Below are positions 38,523 through 47,604 of a DNA stretch of 64,000 nt, one piece after another. A program made the position numbers and the translations under genes. The notes below the pieces were generated by a model. The model saw only the letters and a list, made by a program, of their open reading frames with translations, was not told the origin of the DNA and did no database searches. Position 1 is the stretch's first letter; every line of letters begins with the position of its first letter. This stretch comes from Sphingomonas sp. J315 (GTDB lineage Bacteria > Pseudomonadota > Alphaproteobacteria > Sphingomonadales > Sphingomonadaceae), in NCBI RefSeq assembly GCF_024666595.1, contig NZ_CP088296.1:930001-994000 (forward strand), read 5' to 3'.

Positions 38523-39671
38523 GCCGCGCCTTCATTGTGAGCGGTGCGATGATCCCGATGGGGAAGCATCGCGATTCAAGCTACAGCGGATTGGCGGTCC
38601 CGCCGGTCCGCAAGGCAATTCGCGACGCCGGGCTTGAGCCGAGCGAAATCGAAGCCGTGTATTGCGGTCATGCCTTTGGCGGAATGCTGACCGGCCAACG
38701 TATTGTCAAAGAGGTAGGGATCGGAGGCGTTCCGGTCATCAACGTCGACAACGCATGCTCGGGCGGGGCCAGCGCGCTGCACCTCGCCTGGAAGAGCGTG
38801 TGCAGCGGGGAACATGTCGCGGCACTGGTCATCGGAGTCGACAAGCTGACCCAGTTCGGTGGCGGCACTTTGCCGCTCGTCGCGGAAGATATCGAGGTAC
38901 GCAACGGCATGGTGATGCCTGCCCTATATGCGATGCGGGCGCGGCGATACTTGCACGAGCGAGGCGAGCCGGTCGAATTGCTGGCCCAGGTCAGCGTAAA
39001 GGCCCGGCGGCATGGCGCGATGAATCCGTTCGCACAGTTGCAAAAAGCTGACCAGTGTCGAAGAGGTCCTCGCTTCCCGGATGATTTCCGACCCACTGAC
39101 GCTGCTGCAATGCTGTCCGACCGGCGACGGCGCGGCTGCCGTCATCGTGGTGAACGACAAGCTCCGCAAGCGACTGGCCCTGCCGACGGTGGAGATTTGC
39201 GGGTCGGTGCTGCACTCCGGGACGCCCACATCCGGCTTTCGCAACATGCTGCGGCCCGAGATTACCCGGCACTCCGCGCGGGAAGCATTCGAGCAAGCGG
39301 GAATTGGGCCGCAGGATGTGGATGTCGTCGAACTTCACGACGCATTCTCCATCGCGGAACTTGTCTACTACGAGGCATTGGGGCTGTGCGAAGATGGGGA
39401 ATCCGCATCCTTTCTTGCCTCGGGCCACAGTACGTTCGGCGGGAGCGTCGTCGTCAATCCGAGCGGCGGCCTGCTGTCCAAGGGACATCCGGTTGGCTGC
39501 AGCGGTGTCGCACAGATTGTCGAACTATATTGGCAGCTGACGGGCCAGGCGGGCAGACGCCAGGTACCCGATGCACGCATCGGCATGACGCACGTCACCG
39601 GCGGAGGCATAGCTCAACTGGATCATGGCGCATGCGCCATCCACATCTTGAAGGTGCTGGACGAAATATGA
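38519..39671 (+). pseudogene. Thiolase-family (SCP-x type) acyl-CoA acetyltransferase, frameshifted
   Basis: The first frame holds the N-terminal thiolase domain with nucleophile Cys in NVDNACSGGASALHLAW. The second frame resumes at KKLTSVEEVLASRMISDPLTLLQCCPTGDGAAAV and has the C-terminal domain with HDAFSIAELVYYEALG, NPSGGLLSKGHPVGCSG and HVTGGGI. The break lies at a CAAAAAG tract near 39041-39047. All catalytic motifs (Cys, NPSGG, GHPxGCSG) are present. It cleaves or forms beta-ketoacyl-CoA. GTG 38519 overlaps the DUF35 stop. It is most likely functional in the real genome. Confidence 0.87.
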
Positions 39672-40447
39672 CGGACGGGAATGACGAAGGGCCGGGCACA
39701 AGCATCATCAGCCGCGCGCTCTACCTGTTGGCACATCTGGCTGACGCGCCGGGACCGGTGACGGTCAAGCAGGTCAGCGCCGATCTCAAGGTGCCTCCGT
39801 CTACCGCGCACCGGCTGCTCAATGCGCTGGTCGCGGAAGGGTTCGTCGTCGCGTCGGGCAGCGGCATCTATCGCATCGGGCCGCGCTTCTACCGGATCTC
39901 GGCACGGGTGATCCAGGGCATGTCCCAGGTGACAATCGCGCAGCCCATCGTCGACGCATTGGCAGCCAAGTACAATGAGACCGTTCTTCTCGGGCGGCAT
40001 GTCGCCGCTGACCGGACGATGCACTTCGTGTACCGTGCCGACGGCAGCCAAATGCTGACCTACCAGATCAATCTTCACCGGCCGCTGTCTTTGTACTGGG
40101 GTGCGTCGGGCAAGGCGATCCTCGCGTTCCTGCCAGACAATGAAATCGAACAAACCCTGCTTCGCGAAGCAACCGCGTCAGCGTCGGGAGAAAAGCCCCC
40201 GTCTATGCGTGCGAGAATGGCAGAACTGCGCGAAGTGCGCGAGCGGGGATATGCGATCAGCGAAGGGCAAAAACTCCCGGGCGCGCGAGGCGTCGCCGCT
40301 CCGATCTTCGACTCAAAGGGCGTTTTCGGCTGCCTTTGCATGACCTCCCCGCAGGAGCGGATGCCCAGCGCCAGTATCGATGCAATTGTGAAGGATATCG
40401 TGGAAAGGAGCGACGAGATTTCGCGGTTCCTCGGGGCAGCCAGATGA
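39668..40447 (+). CDS. IclR-family transcriptional regulator
   Basis: A 259-residue regulator. Winged helix near the N-terminus ([47 protein letters not shown]) and an IclR effector domain with [17 protein letters not shown] and [28 protein letters not shown]. IclR proteins sense aromatic or organic-acid intermediates in catabolic pathways. It lies inside the operon, its start and stop both overlapping neighbours by ATGA, so it is made together with the enzymes. Confidence 0.92.
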   Translation: MTDGNDEGPGTSIISRALYLLAHLADAPGPVTVKQVSADLKVPPSTAHRLLNALVAEGFVVASGSGIYRIGPRFYRISARVIQGMSQVTIAQPIVDALAAKYNETVLLGRHVAADRTMHFVYRADGSQMLTYQINLHRPLSLYWGASGKAILAFLPDNEIEQTLLREATASASGEKPPSMRARMAELREVRERGYAISEGQKLPGARGVAAPIFDSKGVFGCLCMTSPQERMPSASIDAIVKDIVERSDEISRFLGAAR

Positions 40448-41659
40448 GCTCGCCTGGCCAGCCGCTGCACGGTGTACGTGTACTGGACCTCACCACATTT
40501 CTGTCCGGACCCTTTTGTACGCAAATTCTTGCGGACCTGGGTGCCGAGGTGATCAAGGTCGAGCCGCCTGGCGGCGATTCGAGCCGGCACATTCCCCCCG
40601 CATTTCCTGGACGGGCAGAGTCTGTATTTCCTCGGCATCAACCGTAACAAGCGCAGCGTCTCGATTGACCTGAAGACTGATCGCGGACGGGAGCTGCTGC
40701 TGGAACTGATCGCCAAGGCAGATGTTGTCGTGGAGAATTTCCGGCCCGGCGTCGCGCGCAAGATCGGGCTGGACATTGAGCAGATCGCTGCCAGCCATCC
40801 GCGGCTGATCTGGGCGTCGATCAGCGGTTTCGGGCAGACCGGACCGGACAGCACAAAGCCCGCCTATGACATGATCGTGCAGGCGCTGTCGGGCGTGATG
40901 AGCATAACCGGGGAGGTTGACCGGCCAGCCGTCCGGCTCGGCATCCCGGCGGGGGACACGGTTGCGGGCCTCTATGCCTGCATCGCCATTTGCGCGGCGC
41001 TGCATCGTCGCAATTCAACCGACCGTGCCGACATCATCGACGTCGCGATGCTCGATTGCCAGCTCGCGATGCTTTCCTACCAGGGTACCTATTCGCTCGT
41101 CGCGGGGACCGAACCGGGGCCTCAGGGCGCGCGGCACGATTCGATCCCCACCTATCGGTCGTTCAAGGCGCGGGATGGCCGTGAACTGGTCGTGACGGCG
41201 AATACTGAAAAGATGTGGCGGGGGCTGTGCAATTCCCTCGGCCTGGCGGAGCTGGCGAACGATGCGCGCTTTGCGACCGCATCCGACCGGCTGACCAATC
41301 GCGTGCAACTGTGGCGGTTGCTGGAGGGCGCCTTTCTTGAGAAAGACGCGGCCGAACATGTCGAGAGCCTGCAGGCCAACGACGTCCCTGCCGCACTGAT
41401 CAAGCGCGTCCCGGAGGCGCTGGACGACGCGCGCGTCGCGGGTCGCGACATGATCGTCGGGATGCAGGCCCCCGGGGGCAGACGCATCGAGGTGGTGGGC
41501 AATCCCATCAAATTCGCCGGTGGCCCGGACCCGGACCCGACCTATCCGCCTGCCCTTGGTCAGGACAATGCCTCTGTCCTGTCGGCATGGCTGGGCATGC
41601 CCCGGTCAGCCGCAGACGAATTGCTAGCCGATGGCGTGCTGGGGAAGGGCTCGGCATGA
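40444..41659 (+). pseudogene. CaiB/BaiF CoA-transferase, frameshifted
   Basis: Class III CoA-transferase. First frame: [35 protein letters not shown]. Second frame: [63 protein letters not shown], with the catalytic Asp in KPAYDMI. A run of six C (40594-40599) has one base too many; five C gives [17 protein letters not shown]. It activates an organic acid by CoA transfer, feeding the thiolase step. It overlaps the IclR gene and the next hydrolase gene by ATGA. Confidence 0.88.
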
Positions 41660-42462
41660 GCGGAGGAGCGCAACCAAAGATCCCGGTGGTTGCGTTCCAC
41701 GCATTGGGTATCGACCGCCATTCGTTCGAGCCACTTAGGGGGAGCCTGACGGACGACCGGCAACTGGTTGCGGTCGATCTTCTCGGCCATGGAAGCATGC
41801 GCGACCATGCTAGCGATCGCCTGGAGGATCATGTCACCCACGCAGCCGCGCATATCCGGCAGGTGGCGGACGGCCCGGTACATGTGTTGGGACACTCGTT
41901 CGGCGGCGTGGTCGCGGCGCTGGCGTGTCAGCGGGTTCGCAGGGATGGCCATGGTATCGCGTCGCTGGCACTTCTTGCGACGCCATCGGCGGGTGGAAAG
42001 CTCTACGCCGATCGCGCCGATGCGACGCGCCTCAACGGTATCGAAAAGTTCAGGGAAACGACCCTCGCGCGCTGGTTCGGCGTTGCGCCACCGCCGCAAT
42101 GGCGGACGCATATCGACTATGCATCGCGCGCGCTGACGTCCCTGTCCGCGGACGCCATCGCATCGACCTGGCGGGCGCTCGCTGCATTCGGCGACTTCTC
42201 CGGCGGAGATTTTCCGCTGGCAACATTGTGCATCGCCGCTGCTGACGACCTGTCGACACCGCCCTCGGCGATGTCGGCGATCGTCGCTGCGATCAGTGGC
42301 CGCGCGACCGGGCCGGGCGTCATGCTCGAGACGCTGCCAGCGGGTGGGCACCTCTTCCCCCTGACAATGGCACCCGGCACCGCCCGCCTGCTCGAGGCGC
42401 ATTGGGTCGCCGTTGAAGGTGCAAACCTCCTACGGGCCAGGGGCGTATATGAGCGGCGTTGA
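41656..42462 (+). CDS. Alpha/beta hydrolase, enol-lactone-hydrolase-like (first of two)
   Basis: A 268-residue alpha/beta hydrolase. Motifs: PVVAFHALGIDRHSFEPL (oxyanion region), LLGHGSMRDH, nucleophile elbow VHVLGHSFGGVVAAL, AAADDLSTPP carrying the acid, and LPAGGHLFPLT with the catalytic His. Similar to PcaD-type beta-ketoadipate enol-lactonases and other C-C or ester hydrolases of aromatic breakdown. It is directly followed by a second member of the same family, with which it shares the HALGxDRxxFxPLR pattern, so the pair likely arose by duplication. Confidence 0.88.
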   Translation: MSGGAQPKIPVVAFHALGIDRHSFEPLRGSLTDDRQLVAVDLLGHGSMRDHASDRLEDHVTHAAAHIRQVADGPVHVLGHSFGGVVAALACQRVRRDGHGIASLALLATPSAGGKLYADRADATRLNGIEKFRETTLARWFGVAPPPQWRTHIDYASRALTSLSADAIASTWRALAAFGDFSGGDFPLATLCIAAADDLSTPPSAMSAIVAAISGRATGPGVMLETLPAGGHLFPLTMAPGTARLLEAHWVAVEGANLLRARGVYERR

Positions 42463-43258
42463 GGACCGCACGGTTCGTATCGGCGGGCGAAGCCTGGTGG
42501 TTCGCAGATCCGGCCTGCCCGAGGGACCGGCCGTGTTGCTCCTCCACGCTTTGGGGCTGGACCGGCGTGCGTTCGACCCGCTTCGCCATGTGCTTGGCGG
42601 GTCGCTGGACGTGATTTCCTATGACCATCGCGGCCATGGCAGCCGCGCAAGCGACGCAGGATTCACCCTCCAGACGCTGATCGATGATGCGCTCGACATG
42701 ATCCGCTGGATCGACCGTCCGGTTCACCTGCTGGGCCATGCTCTTGGCGGGGTCGTCGCGACGCTTGCAGCGAAGTCCCTTCGCAGTGAAGTGCGAAGCC
42801 TCACCCTCGTCACGACCCCGCTCGAATCCATGCCGAGCTTTGCCGATCGGGCGCGACAGATCGAAGCGGGCGGTATGGCGGACACCGTCGAGCAATCGCT
42901 GAAACGGTGGTTCAGTGGCCTCCAGGACCTGCCTGACTACCGCAGCGCATTGGCCTATGGGCGAGAAGCGATCTCGGCGATTTCCGCCAATGGATATGCC
43001 GATGGCTGGCGATCGCTGGCGGGGTTCGGCCGCCTCCCGCTGGATTCCGCCGAACTGCCGCCAACGCTCTGCGTCGCTGCGGCCGACGATGTCTCGGTCC
43101 CGGCTTCGTCCTTCGATGGCCTGCTCCCCGGCGGCGCGACGGCGCGCAAGGACCTGAAACTCGAAGTGCTGCCGCGTGGCGGGCACATGTTGCCGTTGAC
43201 CGGGCCGGAGCCGCTGGCGCGGCATCTCAAACAACATTGGAAGGTGCGCGAAGCATGA
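42449..43258 (+). CDS. Alpha/beta hydrolase, enol-lactone-hydrolase-like (second of two)
   Basis: A 269-residue paralogue of the preceding gene: VLLLHALGLDRRAFDPLRHVLGG, YDHRGHGSRAS, VHLLGHALGGVVATLA, CVAAADDVSVPASS and LPRGGHMLPLTGPE. Notably the nucleophile elbow is GHALGG, with Ala where Ser is expected (the first copy has GHSFGG). The enzyme may therefore lack the usual serine nucleophile. Start ATG 42449 overlaps the previous stop by 14 bp. A TTG at 42413 is less likely. Confidence 0.87.
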   Translation: MSGVEDRTVRIGGRSLVVRRSGLPEGPAVLLLHALGLDRRAFDPLRHVLGGSLDVISYDHRGHGSRASDAGFTLQTLIDDALDMIRWIDRPVHLLGHALGGVVATLAAKSLRSEVRSLTLVTTPLESMPSFADRARQIEAGGMADTVEQSLKRWFSGLQDLPDYRSALAYGREAISAISANGYADGWRSLAGFGRLPLDSAELPPTLCVAAADDVSVPASSFDGLLPGGATARKDLKLEVLPRGGHMLPLTGPEPLARHLKQHWKVREA

Positions 43259-44031
43259 ACGCCTCAGCCACAGCGCCGACCGGATCACTGCCTCGCGGCC
43301 TGCGCGTCGCAGTTACGGGCGGCAGCGCCGGGATCGGGCAGGCGATCTGCAATCTGCTGAATGCTCAGGGCGCGACGGTCTTCAATCTGGACCTGAAACA
43401 GGGATCAGCAGACGGTGCCGAAACCTATATCCAGACCGATCTGCGCTCGTCCGACAGCGTTCGGCAGGCGTTTGAGACGATCGGGCAAGCTGCGGCGGGA
43501 CTCGATGCGTTGGTGAACAACGCCGGCATCGCGTTCGTCGGCGGTGTCGAGGACGGCAGCGACGAAGAATGGCTCGAGCTGCTCAACGTGAACCTCATGG
43601 GCTACCGGCGGGCCACGGTCTGCGCGTTACCGTTGCTGCGAACTTCGCCCTCCCCCGCAATCGTCAACATCTCTTCATGCTCGGCGACCTCCGGCATCAC
43701 GGAACGGGCTGCCTATTCGGCATCCAAAGGTGCGATCCACAGCATGACGCTCAGCATCGCAGCCGACCTGGTGCACGAAGGCATCCGCGTGAACGGCGTC
43801 GTCCCCGGCACGGTCGAAACGCCCTTCATGCATGCGCTGATCGAGCGGGCGAGCGACCCGGCCGCGCAGCGTCGTGCGTATGAGCGGCGGCAACCCACTG
43901 CAAAGATGGTCGATCCGGTCGAGGTCGCTCACGCCGTTTCGTTCCTGATCAACCCTGCATGTGGCTCCGTCACCGGATCATTCGTCGTGGTGGATGGCGG
44001 GCTCGCCTCACTACGCACGTTGCGGAGTTAA
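43255..44031 (+). CDS. Short-chain dehydrogenase/reductase
   Basis: A 258-residue SDR with cofactor motif VTGGSAGIGQAI, LVNNAGIAFVGG, catalytic Ser-Tyr-Lys in NISSCSATSGITERAAYSASKGAIH and the C-terminal GSFVVVDGGLASL. NAD(P)-dependent oxidation of a hydroxy group is expected. The Asp in FNLDLKQ at the end of strand 2 favours NAD. It overlaps the previous gene by ATGA. It is part of the same catabolic operon; the substrate is unknown. Confidence 0.92.
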   Translation: MNASATAPTGSLPRGLRVAVTGGSAGIGQAICNLLNAQGATVFNLDLKQGSADGAETYIQTDLRSSDSVRQAFETIGQAAAGLDALVNNAGIAFVGGVEDGSDEEWLELLNVNLMGYRRATVCALPLLRTSPSPAIVNISSCSATSGITERAAYSASKGAIHSMTLSIAADLVHEGIRVNGVVPGTVETPFMHALIERASDPAAQRRAYERRQPTAKMVDPVEVAHAVSFLINPACGSVTGSFVVVDGGLASLRTLRS

Positions 44032-44069
44032 CCGACGAATTCAAAACGACAAAAAACGAGAGGACCAAG

Positions 44070-44618
44070 ATGACAACCCAGCATCCGTTCACCCTGAACC
44101 GCACCGGTTCCCGACGCCACCGGATCGCCCTGATCGACGGGCCGAACATGTCCAGCCTGGGTGCCCGCAGCAAGCAGGTTTACGGGACGATACGGTCGCT
44201 GGACGACCTCAAGGCATTTGTGACCTCGGCGGGCGCGGACATCGGTGTGGAGGTCGAGACATTCTCCTCCAACCACATGGGCGAGATTCTTGAGTTTATC
44301 CACGGGTCGGCCAGTCGGGTCGATGGCTATATCATCAACCCGGCGGGCCTGACGACGATGGGCGAGGCAGTCCGGCACGCGCTCGAGGATACGACCAAGC
44401 CGGCCATTGAGGTGCATTTCGCAAACATCTCCGGCGCGCCGGGAACGCCGCGCGGTCTGGCCAGCGGCAAACTGATTTCGACCTTCACCCACACGGCGAC
44501 CGGCCTGTGCATGGGGCTGCGCCAGTACAGCTACATCGCCGCGCTGGTGGGCCTGGTGATGGCGCTTGACGACAAGGGCTTTCTCGGGGGCGAACTCGCG
44601 GACGCAGAAACGGCCTGA
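44070..44618 (+). CDS. Type II 3-dehydroquinate dehydratase-like protein with altered active site
   Basis: A 182-residue AroQ-family protein. Compared with M. tuberculosis AroQ, it keeps Asn26 in DGPNMSSLG, Arg33, Tyr38 in QVYGT (catalytic Tyr24), Asn90 (N75) in INPAGLTT and His116 (H101) in EVHFAN. The position of H81 is Thr96 (TTM instead of THT), and the substrate Arg108 region is rebuilt to GAPGTPRG. It may dehydrate a related cyclic acid rather than dehydroquinate. ATG 44070 follows GAGAGGACCAAG. It lies 38 bp after the SDR, last in the tight operon and ahead of an MFS transporter. Confidence 0.8.
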   Translation: MTTQHPFTLNRTGSRRHRIALIDGPNMSSLGARSKQVYGTIRSLDDLKAFVTSAGADIGVEVETFSSNHMGEILEFIHGSASRVDGYIINPAGLTTMGEAVRHALEDTTKPAIEVHFANISGAPGTPRGLASGKLISTFTHTATGLCMGLRQYSYIAALVGLVMALDDKGFLGGELADAETA

Positions 44619-44714
44619 GTCCTGCGCATGAGCAGTCCAATGCCGGCCCATAGCTCCGATCGAGGGCTTCGACCGGAACAGCCACAACGCGCGAACGGTA
44701 GGGGTATCTGAACT

Positions 44715-45974
44715 ATGGGACGGCGACATTTCCTGTTGGTGGGGACGTTTCTCCTCACTATGCTTCTGTACGTGGACCGCGTCGTGATCTCAGCGGCGAA
44801 GGAGCAGATCACCGGTGAGCTTGTGCTTAGCGACACGCAGTTCGGCTGGGTGATCTCCGCGTTCGCGCTCGGCTACGCGCTGTTTCAGGTGCCGTCCGGC
44901 CAGCTTGCCGATCGCATCGGGCCGCGCAAGACGCTCGCCGCAATCGTCATCATCTGGTCCGGCTTCACCGCTCTGACCGGGGCAGCCTGGGGCTTTCTCT
45001 CGCTGCTGCTGTTCCGCTTCCTGTTCGGCGCGGCGGAGGCCGGCGCGATGCCAGCTTGTGCCAAGGCGGTGTACAGCTGGCTTCCCACCGCCGAACGCGG
45101 CATCGCCAACGGCATCAACCTGTCCGGAACCCGGGTCGGTGCCGCGCTGGCGCTTCCCGGCCTCGCCTGGATGCTCTCGACCTTCGGATGGCGGCAGACC
45201 TTTGTGATCATGGGCGCGGTCGGCTTGCTATGGGTCATTGCCTGGTACGCGCTGTTCCGGGATCGGCCTGAAGACCATTGGGGGATGCCCGAGGCGGAAG
45301 TTCAGCAGATCATCGCCGGGCGAACACTTTCCACTCCGAAGGCCGATACGTCGAAGCAGGGCGCGTCGCGTCAGGGGGGCCTGTGGCTCGTCGTGACGCA
45401 GTATTTCGCGTCGTGTTTCACCTTTTTCTTCGCCCTGTCCTGGCTCTTCCCCTACCTCCAAAAAACCTATGGCCTAACCACCGTCGAAACCGGATTCATG
45501 ACCGCCATTCCCTTGGCGGCGGGTGCAGCGGGCAACTGGCTGGGCGGAGTGGGTTCGGATTTCGCGGTACGCAGGACAGGGAGCATCGCATCGCTGCGCT
45601 ATGTGGCGATGCTTGGCTTCGCCTTGGCGGCGATCGGGCTTGTCGGAAGCCTCAATGCGGATACCGCAATCGTCGCAGTGCTGTTCCTCAGCCTCACGGT
45701 GTTCGGTGCCGACATGACCCTTCCGCCATCCTGGGCATTCTGCATCGACGTGGGCGGCGAGCGGGCAGGGACTGTGACCGGTCAGATGAACATGGTCGGC
45801 GCTTTCGGCGCATTTGCGACCGGTCTTGCCTTTCCATATCTGTACAGCGCCTTCAATTCGGTGACCCCGTTCTTCCTCACCGCCGTTGCGCTGAACCTCG
45901 GCGCAGCGACGCTTTGGGCGTTCGTGCCGCGCGCCAAGCGGGCCGAACCCACAGATTCCACCAGCCCAGCGTAG
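44715..45974 (+). CDS. MFS transporter, anion:cation symporter (ACS) family
   Basis: A 419-residue, 12-TM transporter. ACS signatures: MLLYVDRVVISAAKEQI in TM1, SDTQFGWVISAFALGYALFQVPSGQLADRIGPRKT, and FRFLFGAAEAGAMPACAKAVYSWLPTAERG in TM4. The family takes up organic anions such as aromatic acids, hexuronates or phthalate-like compounds. It is placed between the catabolic operon and paoABC and is probably the importer of the pathway substrate. Confidence 0.92.
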   Translation: MGRRHFLLVGTFLLTMLLYVDRVVISAAKEQITGELVLSDTQFGWVISAFALGYALFQVPSGQLADRIGPRKTLAAIVIIWSGFTALTGAAWGFLSLLLFRFLFGAAEAGAMPACAKAVYSWLPTAERGIANGINLSGTRVGAALALPGLAWMLSTFGWRQTFVIMGAVGLLWVIAWYALFRDRPEDHWGMPEAEVQQIIAGRTLSTPKADTSKQGASRQGGLWLVVTQYFASCFTFFFALSWLFPYLQKTYGLTTVETGFMTAIPLAAGAAGNWLGGVGSDFAVRRTGSIASLRYVAMLGFALAAIGLVGSLNADTAIVAVLFLSLTVFGADMTLPPSWAFCIDVGGERAGTVTGQMNMVGAFGAFATGLAFPYLYSAFNSVTPFFLTAVALNLGAATLWAFVPRAKRAEPTDSTSPA

Positions 45975-46023
45975 AGCAGGGTATTCCCGACTCGGGCTCT
46001 CAGTGCCGCAGGGATGATTGAAC

Positions 46024-46653
46024 ATGGGCGACGACAGGAAGCTGGAAGTTTCGCGGCGGGGGCTACTAGTCGGCGGTGCCGCGGCGGCAGCAGCCACGGG
46101 CCTGCCAAGTGCCGATGCCCAAGCGACGCGGACGAACCCCGTCACAATGCCGGTGTCGTTCGAGGTCAATGGGGCGCATCACGAACTGGATCTCGATACA
46201 CGCACGACGCTCCTCGATGCGCTGTGCGAGCACCTGAAGCTTACCGGCACCAAGAAGGGCTGCGACCATGGCCAGTGCGGAGCCTGCACCGTCCTGGTGA
46301 ACGGCGACCGGATCAACGCCTGCCTCAGTCTGGCGATTCAGCATATCGGCGACAAGGTCACCACGATCGAGGGTCTCGGCACGATCGAAAATCTGCATCC
46401 GATGCAGGCCGCCTTCATCAAGCACGATGCCTACCAGTGCGGTTACTGCACCCCTGGGCAGATCTGCTCGGCAATAGCAGTGCTCGACGAGATCAAACGC
46501 GGCATCCCGAGCCAAGCGCAGGTCGATATCTCGGCGCAGCTCGGCCCCAGCAATGCTGAGTTACGCGAACGCATGAGCGGCAATATCTGTCGCTGCGGTG
46601 CCTATTCCAACATCGCCGAGGCAATGACGGAAGTCGCGGGAGCACGCTCATGA
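46024..46653 (+). CDS. paoA: Periplasmic aldehyde oxidoreductase, 2Fe-2S subunit PaoA-like
   Basis: A 209-residue iron-sulfur subunit with a Tat signal ([20 protein letters not shown]). It has a plant-type 2Fe-2S motif [16 protein letters not shown] and a second C-terminal cluster motif [10 protein letters not shown] plus [11 protein letters not shown]. This matches E. coli PaoA (YagT), the only family branch with an export signal. The complex oxidises aromatic and other aldehydes to acids in the periplasm. ATG 46024 is preferred; a TTG at 46018 is also open. Its stop overlaps the start of paoB. Confidence 0.92.
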   Translation: MGDDRKLEVSRRGLLVGGAAAAAATGLPSADAQATRTNPVTMPVSFEVNGAHHELDLDTRTTLLDALCEHLKLTGTKKGCDHGQCGACTVLVNGDRINACLSLAIQHIGDKVTTIEGLGTIENLHPMQAAFIKHDAYQCGYCTPGQICSAIAVLDEIKRGIPSQAQVDISAQLGPSNAELRERMSGNICRCGAYSNIAEAMTEVAGARS

Positions 46654-47604
46654 AGGCATTTACATACGAGCGTGCCAAGTCGCCGTCGGAAGCTGCTGCC
46701 GCGGTCTCCGGCACGCCGGGTGCCAAATTCCTCGCGGGCGGCACCAACCTTCTTGACCTTATGAAGCTCCAGATCGAGACCCCGACGCATCTGGTCGACC
46801 TGCAGGATCTTGGGCTAGACCGGATCGAGAAGACGCCGACGGGAGGGTTGCGGGTCGGTGCGCTCGTGACGAACACCGCGCTCGCATCTGATCCCCGCAT
46901 CCGCGGCGACTACGCCGTGCTCGCGCGCGCAATCGTTGCTGGCGCATCGGGTCAGCTCCGGAACAAGGCGACGACAGCTGGGAACCTGCTCCAGCGGACC
47001 CGCTGTCCATATTTTTATGATCCCAACCAGCCGTGCAACAAGCGGCGGCCCGGTTCCGGGTGCGCGGCGATTGGCGGCTTCTCGCGCCAGCTCGGCGTGA
47101 TCGGCACCTCCAATGCGTGCATCGCGACATATCCGGGCGACATGGCCGTAGCTCTGCGCGTACTCGATGCTACCATCGAGACGGTCGATCCACAGGGCAG
47201 CACCCGAGCCATACCGATTGCCGATTTTCACCGTCTATGGGGCGACACCCCTCACATCGAGACCGAGCTGAAGTCCGGCGAACTGGTCACTGCGGTCACC
47301 CTCCCGCCTCCGCTGGGCGGGCGGCACATCTACCAGAAGGTACGCGACCGCGCGTCTTACGCCTTCGCGCTCATATCCGTCGCCGCAGTCATCCAGCGCG
47401 ATGGGAACGGGCGTGTTGCGGTCGGCGGAGTCGCCCCAAAACCCTGGCGGGTTCCTTGCAGCCGATGCCGCCATACCGGATGGCGCCGGCGCAGTTGCCG
47501 CCAGGCTGATGGCCGACGCGCGACCCACCGAGCACAACGCATTCAAGGTGCCACTGGTCGAACGCACGCTCGCCGCGGTCATGGCCGAAGCGAGAGCCGC
47601 ATGA
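46650..47604 (+). pseudogene. paoB: Aldehyde oxidoreductase FAD/4Fe-4S subunit PaoB-like, frameshifted near 3' end
   Basis: FAD-binding subunit: [16 protein letters not shown] flavin motif and [17 protein letters not shown]. It also has the Cys-rich insertion [16 protein letters not shown] and [11 protein letters not shown] that binds an extra 4Fe-4S cluster in PaoB (YagS) but not in ordinary xanthine dehydrogenases. The frame breaks at 47454-47455, where one extra C turns [12 protein letters not shown] into RVPCSRC. The proper end [10 protein letters not shown] stops at 47604 and overlaps the start of paoC (ATGA). The break accidentally fuses this frame with paoC, giving a spurious 1055-codon reading. 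Confidence 0.9.

Noticed and set aside
38519..40447. Apparent 642-residue thiolase-IclR fusion
   Set aside because: The thiolase frame breaks near 39041 and accidentally joins the IclR frame. The IclR gene has its own ATG overlapping the true thiolase stop.
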